DNA from: Clostridiales bacterium
Lineage (GTDB): Bacteria; Bacillota; Clostridia; DUOD01
Assembly: GCA_012838995.1 (NCBI GenBank)
Contig: DUOD01000013.1
Span: forward strand, 92,561-147,550
Length of the DNA stretch: 54,990 nt
Reading direction: 5' to 3'
Below are positions 1 through 7,458 of this stretch, piece after piece. The number at the start of each line of letters is the position of its first letter. The stretch's first letter is position 1. The translations under genes and the position numbers were made by a program. The notes under the pieces were generated by a model that saw nothing but the letters and a program-made list of their open reading frames with translations, searched no databases and was not told where the DNA came from.

Positions 1-569
1 TCTTTCATTAAAGATATTATGGTATGAACAGCCCGGTTTTCATCGGACAGCGGTACTTTATAACCCTTTTTTAGCAGTATTTCGTTGGTAATGTCATGGT
101 AGATTGCCCTACCCTCTAACAAGTGCTCCATTGTCCTCAGCCTTATACCCGCCGCCAGGGTGGCTACGGTAGTAACCGATTTTAGAACCTTGCGTTTTCC
201 GAGAGTATCCTCCTTTAGGATCTGGGATACATATTCATCCCTATAGGCATTACAGTTGGCTACCCTGTAACCCTTGTCTTTAAGTCTCTTCAACAGGCTA
301 TGCTCCATTATCAAGTGCCTTAATTCTTTGTTGGGAAATCCGTGCAGGTGTCTGCCCAAAAGCTGCGAAGCATTTATTCCGGTAAATAATGTGGTCTGGC
401 CGGTGGCGCTTTGGGGCAGTCCTTCTACACCCAGAGTGGCATCGGTAGGCACCATATTGTCCCTCATTAAAGCCTTGAAATTCGGGATAAAGGCTCTGAC
501 AAAGGGGTTTATACCTGCATCCTCGTCGCCTAGGCCCATGCCGTCTATAAACAATAAAAATAAGCCCAT
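1..569 (-). CDS. Alkaline-phosphatase-superfamily metalloenzyme, C-terminus outside window
   Basis: Partial: 189 codons are visible and the rest lies beyond base 1. The N-terminus reads MGLFLLFIDGMGLG, the first metal-binding segment of the alkaline phosphatase/phosphoglycerate mutase superfamily (a hydrophobic strand followed by D-G-x-G). A further stretch GLPQSATGQTTLFTG at about residues 50-64 matches the nucleophile Ser/Thr and TGxTxLFTG pattern of that superfamily. The start ATG has GGAGG eight bases upstream. Substrate cannot be told from this fragment; phosphopentomutase-like or nucleotide pyrophosphatase-like activity are both possible. It precedes no other gene on its strand within the window, so its operon context is unknown. 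Confidence 0.75.
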   Translation of the reverse strand, partial: MGLFLLFIDGMGLGDEDAGINPFVRAFIPNFKALMRDNMVPTDATLGVEGLPQSATGQTTLFTGINASQLLGRHLHGFPNKELRHLIMEHSLLKRLKDKGYRVANCNAYRDEYVSQILKEDTLGKRKVLKSVTTVATLAAGIRLRTMEHLLEGRAIYHDITNEILLKKGYKVPLSDENRAVHTIISLMK

Positions 570-589
570 AAACAACCTCCGGTTTATAT

Positions 590-636
590 ATGGTACTAAC
601 CTTCCGTAAGGGCATAGAAGTACCATAAATATTATA
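590..636 (-). promoter_or_regulatory. Possible promoter and 5' UTR inverted repeat of the gene at 1-569
   Basis: On the minus strand a TATAAT -10-like hexamer lies at 631-636; no good -35 is visible. Downstream of it a perfect eight-base inverted repeat (ATGGTACT at 590-597, AGTACCAT at 619-626) would form a hairpin in the leader or act as an operator. The assignment is inference from sequence only. Confidence 0.3.
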
Positions 637-700
637 CTATATAATATTTGGTGTTGTCGGACTTATTAAAAAAGTATATTCAATTAAACACTAATTAAAT

Positions 701-1009
701 TTAACGCCTGTTTCTACGGGGAATATCGACTTTAGCAGAGTAGTTACTTCTTTGGCTTTCCTGTAGGGAAGCAAATTCCTTTTTCAACTTTTCATGTTCA
801 TCTTGGAGCTTAAGAAGTTCATCGGCCAAGTTTAAAGCAGCCAACACCGATAGCATATTGGTACTTAATTTGGGATTCCTTTCTGCTATCTGTTGCATTT
901 TTTTATCGACACAAATAGCCACTTTATGGATGTATTCTTCCGTTTCATAGCCTTTAAGCACATATTCGGTACCGTTTATCCTGACTACGGCTCTCGTCTT
1001 ATTATCCAT
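701..1009 (-). CDS. zapA: Cell division protein ZapA
   Basis: 102-residue ZapA-family protein, which binds FtsZ filaments and promotes their bundling at the division site. The globular N-terminal part (VRINGTEYVLKGYETEEYI, then a helix with VDKKMQQIAERNP) is followed by NMLSVLAALNLADELLKLQ and a C-terminal coiled coil from about residue 60, as expected. The start chosen is MDNKTRAVV: a longer frame begins at 1048, but a TATAAT-like -10 ends about ten bases upstream of that ATG, so transcription probably begins after it. Firmicute zapA genes commonly lie just downstream of pheT, as here. The tail is basic (PRRNRR). Confidence 0.85.
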   Translation of the reverse strand: MDNKTRAVVRINGTEYVLKGYETEEYIHKVAICVDKKMQQIAERNPKLSTNMLSVLAALNLADELLKLQDEHEKLKKEFASLQESQRSNYSAKVDIPRRNRR

Positions 1010-1170
1010 AATACGCCTATACCCCCATACTCGATGTATATATATCATTATATATTATATGACAAATTGTTACAACACCGTTATACAAAATACGCCGTAT
1101 TTCTTGGAAAGGATGTAATTTTTTTCTACAATGGTTAAATAGCATGTAAATCCATCGGAGGAAAGTAAAA

Positions 1171-1209
1171 ATTTTATAACTAAAAGGCATGTAGTGTTAC
1201 ATGCCTTTT
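1171..1209 (-). terminator. Rho-independent terminator after pheT
   Basis: A perfect 12-bp stem (AAAAGGCATGTA at 1182-1193 with TACATGCCTTTT at 1198-1209) and a four-base loop lie about 90 bases beyond the pheT stop. On the minus strand the stem ends in TTTT and continues into an A/T-rich tail. The A-tract and T-tract symmetry would let it work in both directions. Confidence 0.7.
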
Positions 1210-1301
1210 GTGATATGCTCCTAGGTCCGTCGATTGTCCATTGAATCGATTATAGCCGGCCGGCTTTATTTGAATTTTGAGGCAAATCTGACAGCGGGAT
1301 A

Positions 1302-3701
1302 TCAGCTTCTTAGTTTTGCCGCCAACTCCTCTTCCAACGCCTTAAGGATTTTAGCTTCTATTTTGTTCACCCGATCGTCGGTTAAAGTCTCCTTGTCAGA
1401 CCTATAGGTGATGGAATATGCCATGCTCTTTTTGCCCTTCTCGATTTGAGCGCCTTTATACACGTCAAAAAGCGTAATGCTCTCTATCAACTCCCCACCA
1501 ATTTGATAAATTATGTTCTGGATATCCAAGGCCCTTACCTCATCACTGACAATTAAGGCCAAATCCCTGGTAACGGCGGGGAATTTGGGCAACGGCTTGT
1601 ACTTCTTCCTTTTGACCGGCAAGGCCAACAGGTAAGAAAGATCCAGCTCTGCAACATACAGTCTTTCGTCTATGTCGAATTTCTCTGTTACGGCGGGATG
1701 TATCTCACCGATTTCGCCTATGGCAGTACCGTCATTATAGATAACAGCACTTCTACCGGGATGGTAATAAGGGGAAGCCTTTGCTTCATACACGGGATTT
1801 TGTACGTTCAAAAGGGAGAAGACGCTGTGGATAACACCCTTTAAACGGAAAAAATCTGTTCCCGGTCCGTATATCCCGACACACAAGTTTAGAATCTCGT
1901 GGGGCAACTGTTTCATGGGCAGTTCCTTCGGTAGAAATACGTTGCTTATTTCGAAGAAACCACCTTGGGTAATGTTTCTGTTAATGTTCCTGGCCATTAC
2001 CTCCAGCATACTGTATACAAGGGAGGTACGCATGGCGCTCTGGTCTTCGCCTAAAGGGTTATGCAGCCTTACCATATTGCGCCTCTTATCACCCTCGGGG
2101 ATTCGCAGTATATCCACCGTCTTGGGACTTACGAAAGAATAGGTGGCTATTTCATATAAACCTTGGATGCTCAAAACATCCTTTAACCTGTCCATCAGTC
2201 GTTGGGTATGGGTCTTACCGCCTACTGAGGCGCTGCCTGTTATCAAAGTGGCGGGAATGTTATCATAACCGTACATCCTGGCCACCTCTTCCCCTATATC
2301 GGCTATGCCCTCTATATCATCCCTGAAGCTGGGCACCTGTATAACCAATTGCCCACCCTTTGCCTCCACGACAAAACCCAGTCGGGACAAGTACTTTGAC
2401 ATCTCTTCCGGGGTTATGTCTATTCCCAACAGCCTGTTGATGCTATCGGCCTGCACTTTAAGAACACGGTTTTTCTTGGGGTTGGGATATACATCTATTA
2501 TACCCCGTACGACACTACCGGCGGACAGTTGGTTTATTAATTGGGCAGCCCTGTCAAGGGCGGATACTGTCATATTGGCATCCAGTCCCTTTTCAAATCT
2601 TGAGGATGCCTCGGTCCTTAAACCCAGTTTCTTGGAGGAAAGCCTTATATTCGTCTTTTCAAAGGTAGCCGATTCCAGCAATATATTGACGGTGTCCTCC
2701 GTTATTTGGGTATTCAAGCCGCCCATTATCCCCGCCAAGCCTATGGTCTTTTGCTCATCTGCAATAACCAGCATATCCTTGTCCAAAGGCCGTTCTTGGT
2801 TGTCCAGGGTGACCAAGGTCTCCCCTTCCCTTGCCCTTCTAACCACTATTTTACGGCCCTCTATCTTATCCAAATCAAAGGCGTGCATAGGCTGGCCGTA
2901 TTCCAGCATTACGTAATTGGTTATATCCACTATATTATTTATGGGCCGTACTCCGGCCTGTTTTAATCTGTTTCTCAGCCATTTCGGTGAAGGTTGTATT
3001 CTTACGTTTTCTATCACACGACTGCTGTATCTAAAACATAAATCGCTGTCTTCTATTACAACGGATGCCAGGTCTTGTATTTCCTTTTGAGAATTCTCCA
3101 CCACCCTTACATCAGGCAACTTTAATTCAGTAGCCAAGGTGGCCGCCGTTTCTCGGGCCATGCCTATTATGCTGAGACAGTCAGGTCTATTGGGAGTGAT
3201 CTCGAAATCAACCACATAACCGTCAATACCCAACACTTCCTTAATATCCTGTCCAACCTTACAGTCCTCGCCCTCAAGTACAAGAATACCCTTTTGCCCG
3301 GCACCGGGATAATCATCTTCCGTCAGCTGTAGTTCCTGACCGGAACATAACATGCCTTCCGAGACCACGCCCCTTAGTTTGCTCTTTTTAATCTTTATAC
3401 CGTTGGGTAGACTTGACCCGTGAACGGCAACGGGAACGCAGTCGCCTTCCTTGACATTGTTTGCACCGGTTACTATCTGGAGTACCCGGCTGCCGATATC
3501 CACCTGACAAACCAACAGTTTATCGGCATTGGCATGGCGCTCAACGGATAGTATCTTGCCAACCACTACCCCTCGGATTTCCTCGCCTAACTTATTAACA
3601 GCCTCCACATTATTGCCGGACATTGTCATCTTTTCGGCGAACTCCCGGATATCGCAATCTATATCAACATAATCCTTTAACCAGTTTATGGGTACCAGCA
3701 T
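1302..3701 (-). CDS. pheT: Phenylalanine-tRNA ligase beta subunit
   Basis: 799-residue beta chain of the alpha2-beta2 phenylalanyl-tRNA synthetase. Domain order follows the family: N-terminal domain, EMAP-II-like tRNA-binding domain at about 40-150 (VVVGKILSVERHANADKL), B3/B4 editing domain (about 210-390), B5 domain (about 405-480), catalytic-like core, and C-terminal anticodon-binding FDX-ACB domain (about 705-799, starting near KFPAVTRDLALIV). The start is the ATG at 3701, eight bases after an AAGGAGGG site; a TTG codon directly before it could also initiate. It follows pheS after only 13 bases and must be co-transcribed under the same T-box. Confidence 0.97.
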   Translation of the reverse strand: MLVPINWLKDYVDIDCDIREFAEKMTMSGNNVEAVNKLGEEIRGVVVGKILSVERHANADKLLVCQVDIGSRVLQIVTGANNVKEGDCVPVAVHGSSLPNGIKIKKSKLRGVVSEGMLCSGQELQLTEDDYPGAGQKGILVLEGEDCKVGQDIKEVLGIDGYVVDFEITPNRPDCLSIIGMARETAATLATELKLPDVRVVENSQKEIQDLASVVIEDSDLCFRYSSRVIENVRIQPSPKWLRNRLKQAGVRPINNIVDITNYVMLEYGQPMHAFDLDKIEGRKIVVRRAREGETLVTLDNQERPLDKDMLVIADEQKTIGLAGIMGGLNTQITEDTVNILLESATFEKTNIRLSSKKLGLRTEASSRFEKGLDANMTVSALDRAAQLINQLSAGSVVRGIIDVYPNPKKNRVLKVQADSINRLLGIDITPEEMSKYLSRLGFVVEAKGGQLVIQVPSFRDDIEGIADIGEEVARMYGYDNIPATLITGSASVGGKTHTQRLMDRLKDVLSIQGLYEIATYSFVSPKTVDILRIPEGDKRRNMVRLHNPLGEDQSAMRTSLVYSMLEVMARNINRNITQGGFFEISNVFLPKELPMKQLPHEILNLCVGIYGPGTDFFRLKGVIHSVFSLLNVQNPVYEAKASPYYHPGRSAVIYNDGTAIGEIGEIHPAVTEKFDIDERLYVAELDLSYLLALPVKRKKYKPLPKFPAVTRDLALIVSDEVRALDIQNIIYQIGGELIESITLFDVYKGAQIEKGKKSMAYSITYRSDKETLTDDRVNKIEAKILKALEEELAAKLRS

Positions 3702-3714
3702 CAATCATCCCTCC

Positions 3715-4743
3715 TTAAAATTGCTGTAAAAACCTTATATCGTTATCAAACAACAATCTTACATCATCTATTTCATATTTCAGCATGGTTATCCTATCCA
3801 AGCCCATACCAAAGGCAAAACCGCTGTACACTTCCGGGTCAATGTTGCATATGGACAATACCTTCGGGTGAACCATACCGGCACCCAGCACCTCTATCCA
3901 ACCGGTATTGGAACACACCCTACACCCCTCTCCCCCGCACACCACACAGCTGACATCCATTTCCGCACTGGGTTCGGTGAAAGGAAAATGGTGGGGTCTG
4001 AACTTTGTCTCTATATTATTGCCGAATAACTTTCTTGCCAAAACCTCCAACACACCCTTTAGGTTACCCATGGTGATACCCCTATCCACCACCAGTCCTT
4101 CAATCTGGTGAAATATCGGTGAATGGGTGGCATCCACCTCATCGGATCTGTAAACCCTGCCGGGGACGATGATCCTGATGGGCGGCCGATTTTTTTCCAT
4201 TGTCCTTATTTGGACGGGTGATGTCTGTGTTCTGAGCAGGATATTTTCGTTTATATAAAAGGTATCCTGGACATCCCTGGCGGGATGGTCTTTGGGTATA
4301 TTAAGGGCCTCAAAGTTATAATAATCGTACTCCACCTCAGGCCCTTCTGCTATCTCAAAGCCCATACCGATAAATATATCCTTAATTTCATCCAATACCA
4401 ATGTTAGCGGGTGTTTTCCGCCCAAAACGCCTCCCTTAGCCGGAAGAGTTACGTCTATTGTTTCTTCTTTTAACCGCTTTTCCATTTCCATATTTCTTAT
4501 AATTTGCCTCTTTTGGGAGATTAGGTCTTCAATATTATTTCTTACGGTATTGGCCAGTCGTCCGATAACAGGCCGTTCGTTAGCATCGAGATTTGCCATG
4601 CCCCTTAGAATTCCGGTTATTAAACCCTTCTTGCCCAAATATTTCACCCTTACGGCTTCCAGGTCGCTATACGTGGTAACGTTATTTATTTCTTGGGATG
4701 CTTGCTCCATAATATTGTTTAATTTTTCTTTCAAAATTTTCAC
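3715..4743 (-). CDS. pheS: Phenylalanine-tRNA ligase alpha subunit
   Basis: 342-residue catalytic subunit of PheRS. It has the N-terminal coiled coil with VKYLGKKG at about 30-37, then class II motif 2 around [17 protein letters not shown] and motif 3 [14 protein letters not shown] near the C-terminus. [10 protein letters not shown] is the phenylalanine-pocket segment. The annotated start is GTG; an in-frame TTG nine bases further in has a better-spaced GGAAGGTG site and could be the true start. It is the first gene of the pheS-pheT operon, with a T-box terminator hairpin lying about 30 bases upstream. Confidence 0.96.
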   Translation of the reverse strand: MKILKEKLNNIMEQASQEINNVTTYSDLEAVRVKYLGKKGLITGILRGMANLDANERPVIGRLANTVRNNIEDLISQKRQIIRNMEMEKRLKEETIDVTLPAKGGVLGGKHPLTLVLDEIKDIFIGMGFEIAEGPEVEYDYYNFEALNIPKDHPARDVQDTFYINENILLRTQTSPVQIRTMEKNRPPIRIIVPGRVYRSDEVDATHSPIFHQIEGLVVDRGITMGNLKGVLEVLARKLFGNNIETKFRPHHFPFTEPSAEMDVSCVVCGGEGCRVCSNTGWIEVLGAGMVHPKVLSICNIDPEVYSGFAFGMGLDRITMLKYEIDDVRLLFDNDIRFLQQF

Positions 4744-4771
4744 CTTCCCTTAAACCAATATTCCATAAAAT

Positions 4772-5030
4772 AAAAACCTTCGCCAAAGGGACGAAGGCTT
4801 TAACCACGTGATACCACCCAAATTTCGTCCATTATACGGCCAGGCCGTATAATGGACCTCATTTTTTCGCTAACGGGAGTCCGATAAGGCCTACTACCAT
4901 TTCAGCCCATGGCTCAGAAGTGAACATCTACCACCATCCCATGGAAATGCTTGCAGCCCATGGCATTTCCTCTCTTTATGGGCACGATTTGTGATAGAAT
5001 CTCTTCATCACAGCCTTTAATATATTCTAA
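4772..5030 (-). promoter_or_regulatory. T-box leader (tRNA-Phe responsive) of pheST
   Basis: Minus-strand leader with all main T-box parts. The T-box motif TGGGTGGTATCACGTGG is at 4804-4820. The terminator hairpin (CCTTCG / CGAAGG, then TTTTTATTTT) is at about 4772-4798. A long Stem III (15-bp, GTCCATTATACGGCC) is at about 4829-4857, and a Stem I region runs from about 4910 to 5025. The specifier appears to be TTC at 4922-4924 (Phe): aligning with the thrS leader puts TTC and ACC at the same place before ACYTYTGAGC. Uncharged tRNA-Phe would favour read-through into pheST. Confidence 0.88.
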
Positions 5031-5182
5031 TGTACTACCGACAACATTTTGTACAATAAATATACCTTTAAAGACCCGGTCTTTTCAAATATCTTCCACA
5101 ATAAATCTATACTTGACACGGAATAGACCCCTTTCCCCTGCTGGAAATGGTAAATTTATTATAGCATACCGGTTTTATATAT

Positions 5183-5995
5183 TCAAGGAAGTATACCCAT
5201 TCTCTGACGTACTAATTCATATACCACAATCCCGGCGGCTACCGACACGTTAAGGGATTGGGCCTTGCCCAACAGGGGAATGCTGACGGAATGGGTACAC
5301 CGACCGGAAATTTCATCGGTAATGCCACTGCCTTCGTTACCAAAAACCAGAGCACACCGACGGCTAAAATCAAACCCCCATACATAATTGTCCTTTTCTA
5401 TTTTTGTTGCTATGATTTGATATCCTGCCCCGTACAAAGTATCTATAACGCCAACCAGATTCTGTTGGCAAATGACGGGTATATGAAAAATTGAACCCAT
5501 GGTCGACCTTACCACCTTGGGACTGAAAGGGTCGGCACTGTCCAACGACAGTATAACGGCTTGCAAGCCGGCGGCATCGGCAGTGCGGATTAGAGTGCCG
5601 ACATTGCCTGGGTCCTGGATATTTTCGCCGATAAGAAGACAGACGTTGTCCTGGGCAATAATATAGTCAATGGAATATTCCGGCTTTTGTACAAAGCCGA
5701 TAACGCCTTGGGGTGAAACGGTATCGCACATCGATTCCAAAACCTCGTCGGTTGTCCTGATCAACCTGACACCTTTTTCGGAACAAAAGCTTTTCATCCT
5801 TTGAACAAACTCCGGAGGAATTGATGGGGTGTATAACATATACCGGATATCAAAACGTGAAGCCATGGCTTCTTCGATAGATTTCTTGCCTTCAACCATA
5901 AAAAGGTTAAGCCTGTCCCTATCCTTTTTTCGTTTGACACCTTTGAGCATCTTAACCAACTTATTATTTCTACTGGTTATTAATTCCTCTTTCAT
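5183..5995 (-). CDS. TrmH/SpoU-family RNA 2'-O-ribose methyltransferase
   Basis: 270-residue SPOUT methyltransferase that uses SAM on rRNA or tRNA. The N-terminal substrate-binding domain (about 1-100) begins with ITSRNNKLVK, common in this group. The knotted C-terminal domain carries motif 1 GENIQDPGNVGTLIRTADA at about 137-155, motif 2 LVFGNEGSGI at about 215-224, and motif 3 IPLLGKAQSLNVSVAAGIV at about 236-254. Firmicute homologues often lie upstream of pheS, as here. The exact RNA target cannot be inferred. The start ATG follows GGGGGTAAG. Confidence 0.9.
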   Translation of the reverse strand: MKEELITSRNNKLVKMLKGVKRKKDRDRLNLFMVEGKKSIEEAMASRFDIRYMLYTPSIPPEFVQRMKSFCSEKGVRLIRTTDEVLESMCDTVSPQGVIGFVQKPEYSIDYIIAQDNVCLLIGENIQDPGNVGTLIRTADAAGLQAVILSLDSADPFSPKVVRSTMGSIFHIPVICQQNLVGVIDTLYGAGYQIIATKIEKDNYVWGFDFSRRCALVFGNEGSGITDEISGRCTHSVSIPLLGKAQSLNVSVAAGIVVYELVRQRMGILP

Positions 5996-6115
5996 AACTT
6001 ACCCCCGTGCTATCTTTTACCTTAACAATCCATTGCTTAATATGTATTATACACCCACTTCACCCTCTTTTTATTATATCCCTTATTTTTAAATCCTTTA
6101 TTTCCGAGACTTAAC

Positions 6116-6146
6116 AAAAAATTACCGCAATTTGCGGTAATTTTTT
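6116..6146 (-). terminator. Terminator of the infC-rpmI-rplT operon
   Basis: Strong hairpin 18 bases past the rplT stop: AATTACCGCAA pairs with TTGCGGTAATT, flanked by A- and T-tracts on both sides, so it would terminate in either direction. Confidence 0.85.
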
Positions 6147-6163
6147 AGGTGGTTAATACGCTT

Positions 6164-6523
6164 TTAAGCATTGATTTTCTGCTTTGCTACTTCTACCAAT
6201 TGTGTAAAGGCTTTAGCGTCATTAATTGCCAACTCCGAAAGCATCTTTCTGTTTATGTCTATTCCTGCCAATTTAAGTCCACTTATGAATTTGCTATATG
6301 ATAAGCCGTTTAATCGGGATGCTGCGTTAATTCTGGTTATCCACAACTTTCTAAAATCCCTTTTCCTTAATTTTCTTCCTGTATATGAATAGGCTAAAGC
6401 TTTCATAACAGCTTCATTTGCCGCTCTAAACTGCTTACTTTTAGCGCCTCTATAGCCCTTAGCCAGTTTAAGTATCTTTTTATGTTTCTTACGGGCATTA
6501 ACGGCATTTTTTATCCTTGCCAT
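6164..6523 (-). CDS. rplT: 50S ribosomal protein L20
   Basis: 119 residues, the full usual length. The basic N-terminal arm ([19 protein letters not shown], then [13 protein letters not shown]) threads into 23S rRNA and the globular C-terminal domain (about 60-119) is the part that binds mRNA in autoregulation. GGAGG lies seven bases before the ATG. It is the last gene of infC-rpmI-rplT. In Bacillus, free L20 represses this operon through its leader, and a matching leader is present here. Confidence 0.98.
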   Translation of the reverse strand: MARIKNAVNARKKHKKILKLAKGYRGAKSKQFRAANEAVMKALAYSYTGRKLRKRDFRKLWITRINAASRLNGLSYSKFISGLKLAGIDINRKMLSELAINDAKAFTQLVEVAKQKINA

Positions 6524-6543
6524 AACATTACCTCCTCTGCTAC

Positions 6544-6741
6544 TTATTTATATGGTATCAATTTCTTTATAATGCTTGCTTCAGCAGCACTGACATACGT
6601 ACCCTTTCTTAAACCTCTTTTCCTTTTGCTGGACTTCTTTGTTAAGATATGGCTTTTGTATGCTTTAGCCCTTTTTACTTTTCCGTTCTTTGTCAAACAA
6701 AACCTTTTAGCTGCACCCCTATGGGTTTTAATTTTAGGCAT
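6544..6741 (-). CDS. rpmI: 50S ribosomal protein L35
   Basis: 65-residue basic ribosomal protein. The start [14 protein letters not shown] and later [18 protein letters not shown] are the family signature. GGAGGAGG precedes the ATG. It lies between infC and rplT, 20 bases from each, in the normal gene order. Confidence 0.98.
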   Translation of the reverse strand: MPKIKTHRGAAKRFCLTKNGKVKRAKAYKSHILTKKSSKRKRGLRKGTYVSAAEASIIKKLIPYK

Positions 6742-6762
6742 TGTGTTTCCTCCTCCCTTAAG

Positions 6763-7275
6763 TTATTCTTGTTTTGGAGATATAAACATTACCATGTTTC
6801 TGCCTTCCATTTTGGGCTTCCTTTCTACCTGCCCAACTTCTTCGATCAAAGCAGTAAATCTATCCATAACACCATACCCTATATCAGTATGACGCATTTC
6901 CCTGCCTCTAAACCTTATTGTAACCTTTACCTTGTCTCCCGATTTCAAAAACTTAATGGCATTTCTTGCCTTTACTCCCAGGTCGTGGTCTTCTATCGAC
7001 CCGGACAACCTAATTTCCTTTACATTGATTACCCTTTGATTCTTTTTGGCCTCTTTTTCTTTTTTACTTTGTTGGAATTTGTATTTGCCGTAATCCATTA
7101 TCTTACACACTGGCGGCTTAGCATGAGGAGCTACCTTGACCAAATCCAATTGTCTTTGGTCTGCAAGTTGTAGAGCCTGTTTTATGGGCATTATCCCCAA
7201 TTGTTCACCGTTGGAATCGATGACTCTAACTTCCTTATCCCTTATCTCCTCATTAATTAACAAATCTTTACTAAT
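6763..7275 (-). CDS. infC: Translation initiation factor IF-3 (ATT start)
   Basis: IF-3 binds the 30S subunit and controls start-codon and initiator-tRNA selection. The N-terminal domain (about 1-75, LINEEIRDKEVRVIDSNGEQ), the linker with KKEKEAKKNQ and the C-terminal domain (about 85-170) are complete. The start proposed is ATT at 7275-7273. It gives the N-terminus (M)SKDLLINEEIR, closely matching the B. subtilis protein that also starts at ATT. GGAGGTG lies nine bases upstream, whereas the in-frame TTG at 7263 is about 20 bases from that site. Non-standard infC starts allow IF-3 to limit its own translation. Length is 170 residues. Confidence 0.93.
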   Translation of the reverse strand: MSKDLLINEEIRDKEVRVIDSNGEQLGIMPIKQALQLADQRQLDLVKVAPHAKPPVCKIMDYGKYKFQQSKKEKEAKKNQRVINVKEIRLSGSIEDHDLGVKARNAIKFLKSGDKVKVTIRFRGREMRHTDIGYGVMDRFTALIEEVGQVERKPKMEGRNMVMFISPKQE

Positions 7276-7299
7276 ATCTGTTCACCTCCGGAATTATTA

Positions 7300-7410
7300 A
7301 AAAAACAAATAAGTGGGTAAAACCTACCCACTTAAAGACAGCATCAACTGGCGCATATTAACCTACAATCATCGACTGTAAGGTGAGAAGTGGATAGCTT
7401 CTACTTTGTT
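7300..7410 (-). promoter_or_regulatory. L20-type attenuator leader of infC-rpmI-rplT
   Basis: The minus-strand leader contains a terminator with stem AAGTGGGTA / TACCCACTT at 7311-7333 followed by a T-run (ATTTGTTTTTTT). Upstream, CTATCCACTT at 7388-7397 can pair with AAGTGGGTAG of the terminator's 5' arm (one G-U), giving a mutually exclusive antiterminator. The same upstream segment can instead fold locally (AGAAG / CTTCT). This matches the known L20-controlled attenuation of the Bacillus operon; L20 as the effector here is inferred. Confidence 0.8.
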
Positions 7411-7421
7411 TTACAAACCTT

Positions 7422-7451
7422 ATATTAGCATACTATACATTATTAAGTCAA
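7422..7451 (-). promoter_or_regulatory. Promoter of infC-rpmI-rplT
   Basis: TTGACT at 7446-7451 and TAATAT at 7422-7427 on the minus strand, with 18-base spacing. It lies immediately after the thrS stop and before the L20-type leader, so the operon has its own start separate from thrS. Confidence 0.65.
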
Positions 7452-7458
7452 TAGCTAG

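Noticed and set aside
298-615. Minus-strand frame over the truncated phosphatase-superfamily gene
   Set aside because: It overlaps the real reading frame starting at 569, which has a ribosome site and family motifs; this one has neither.
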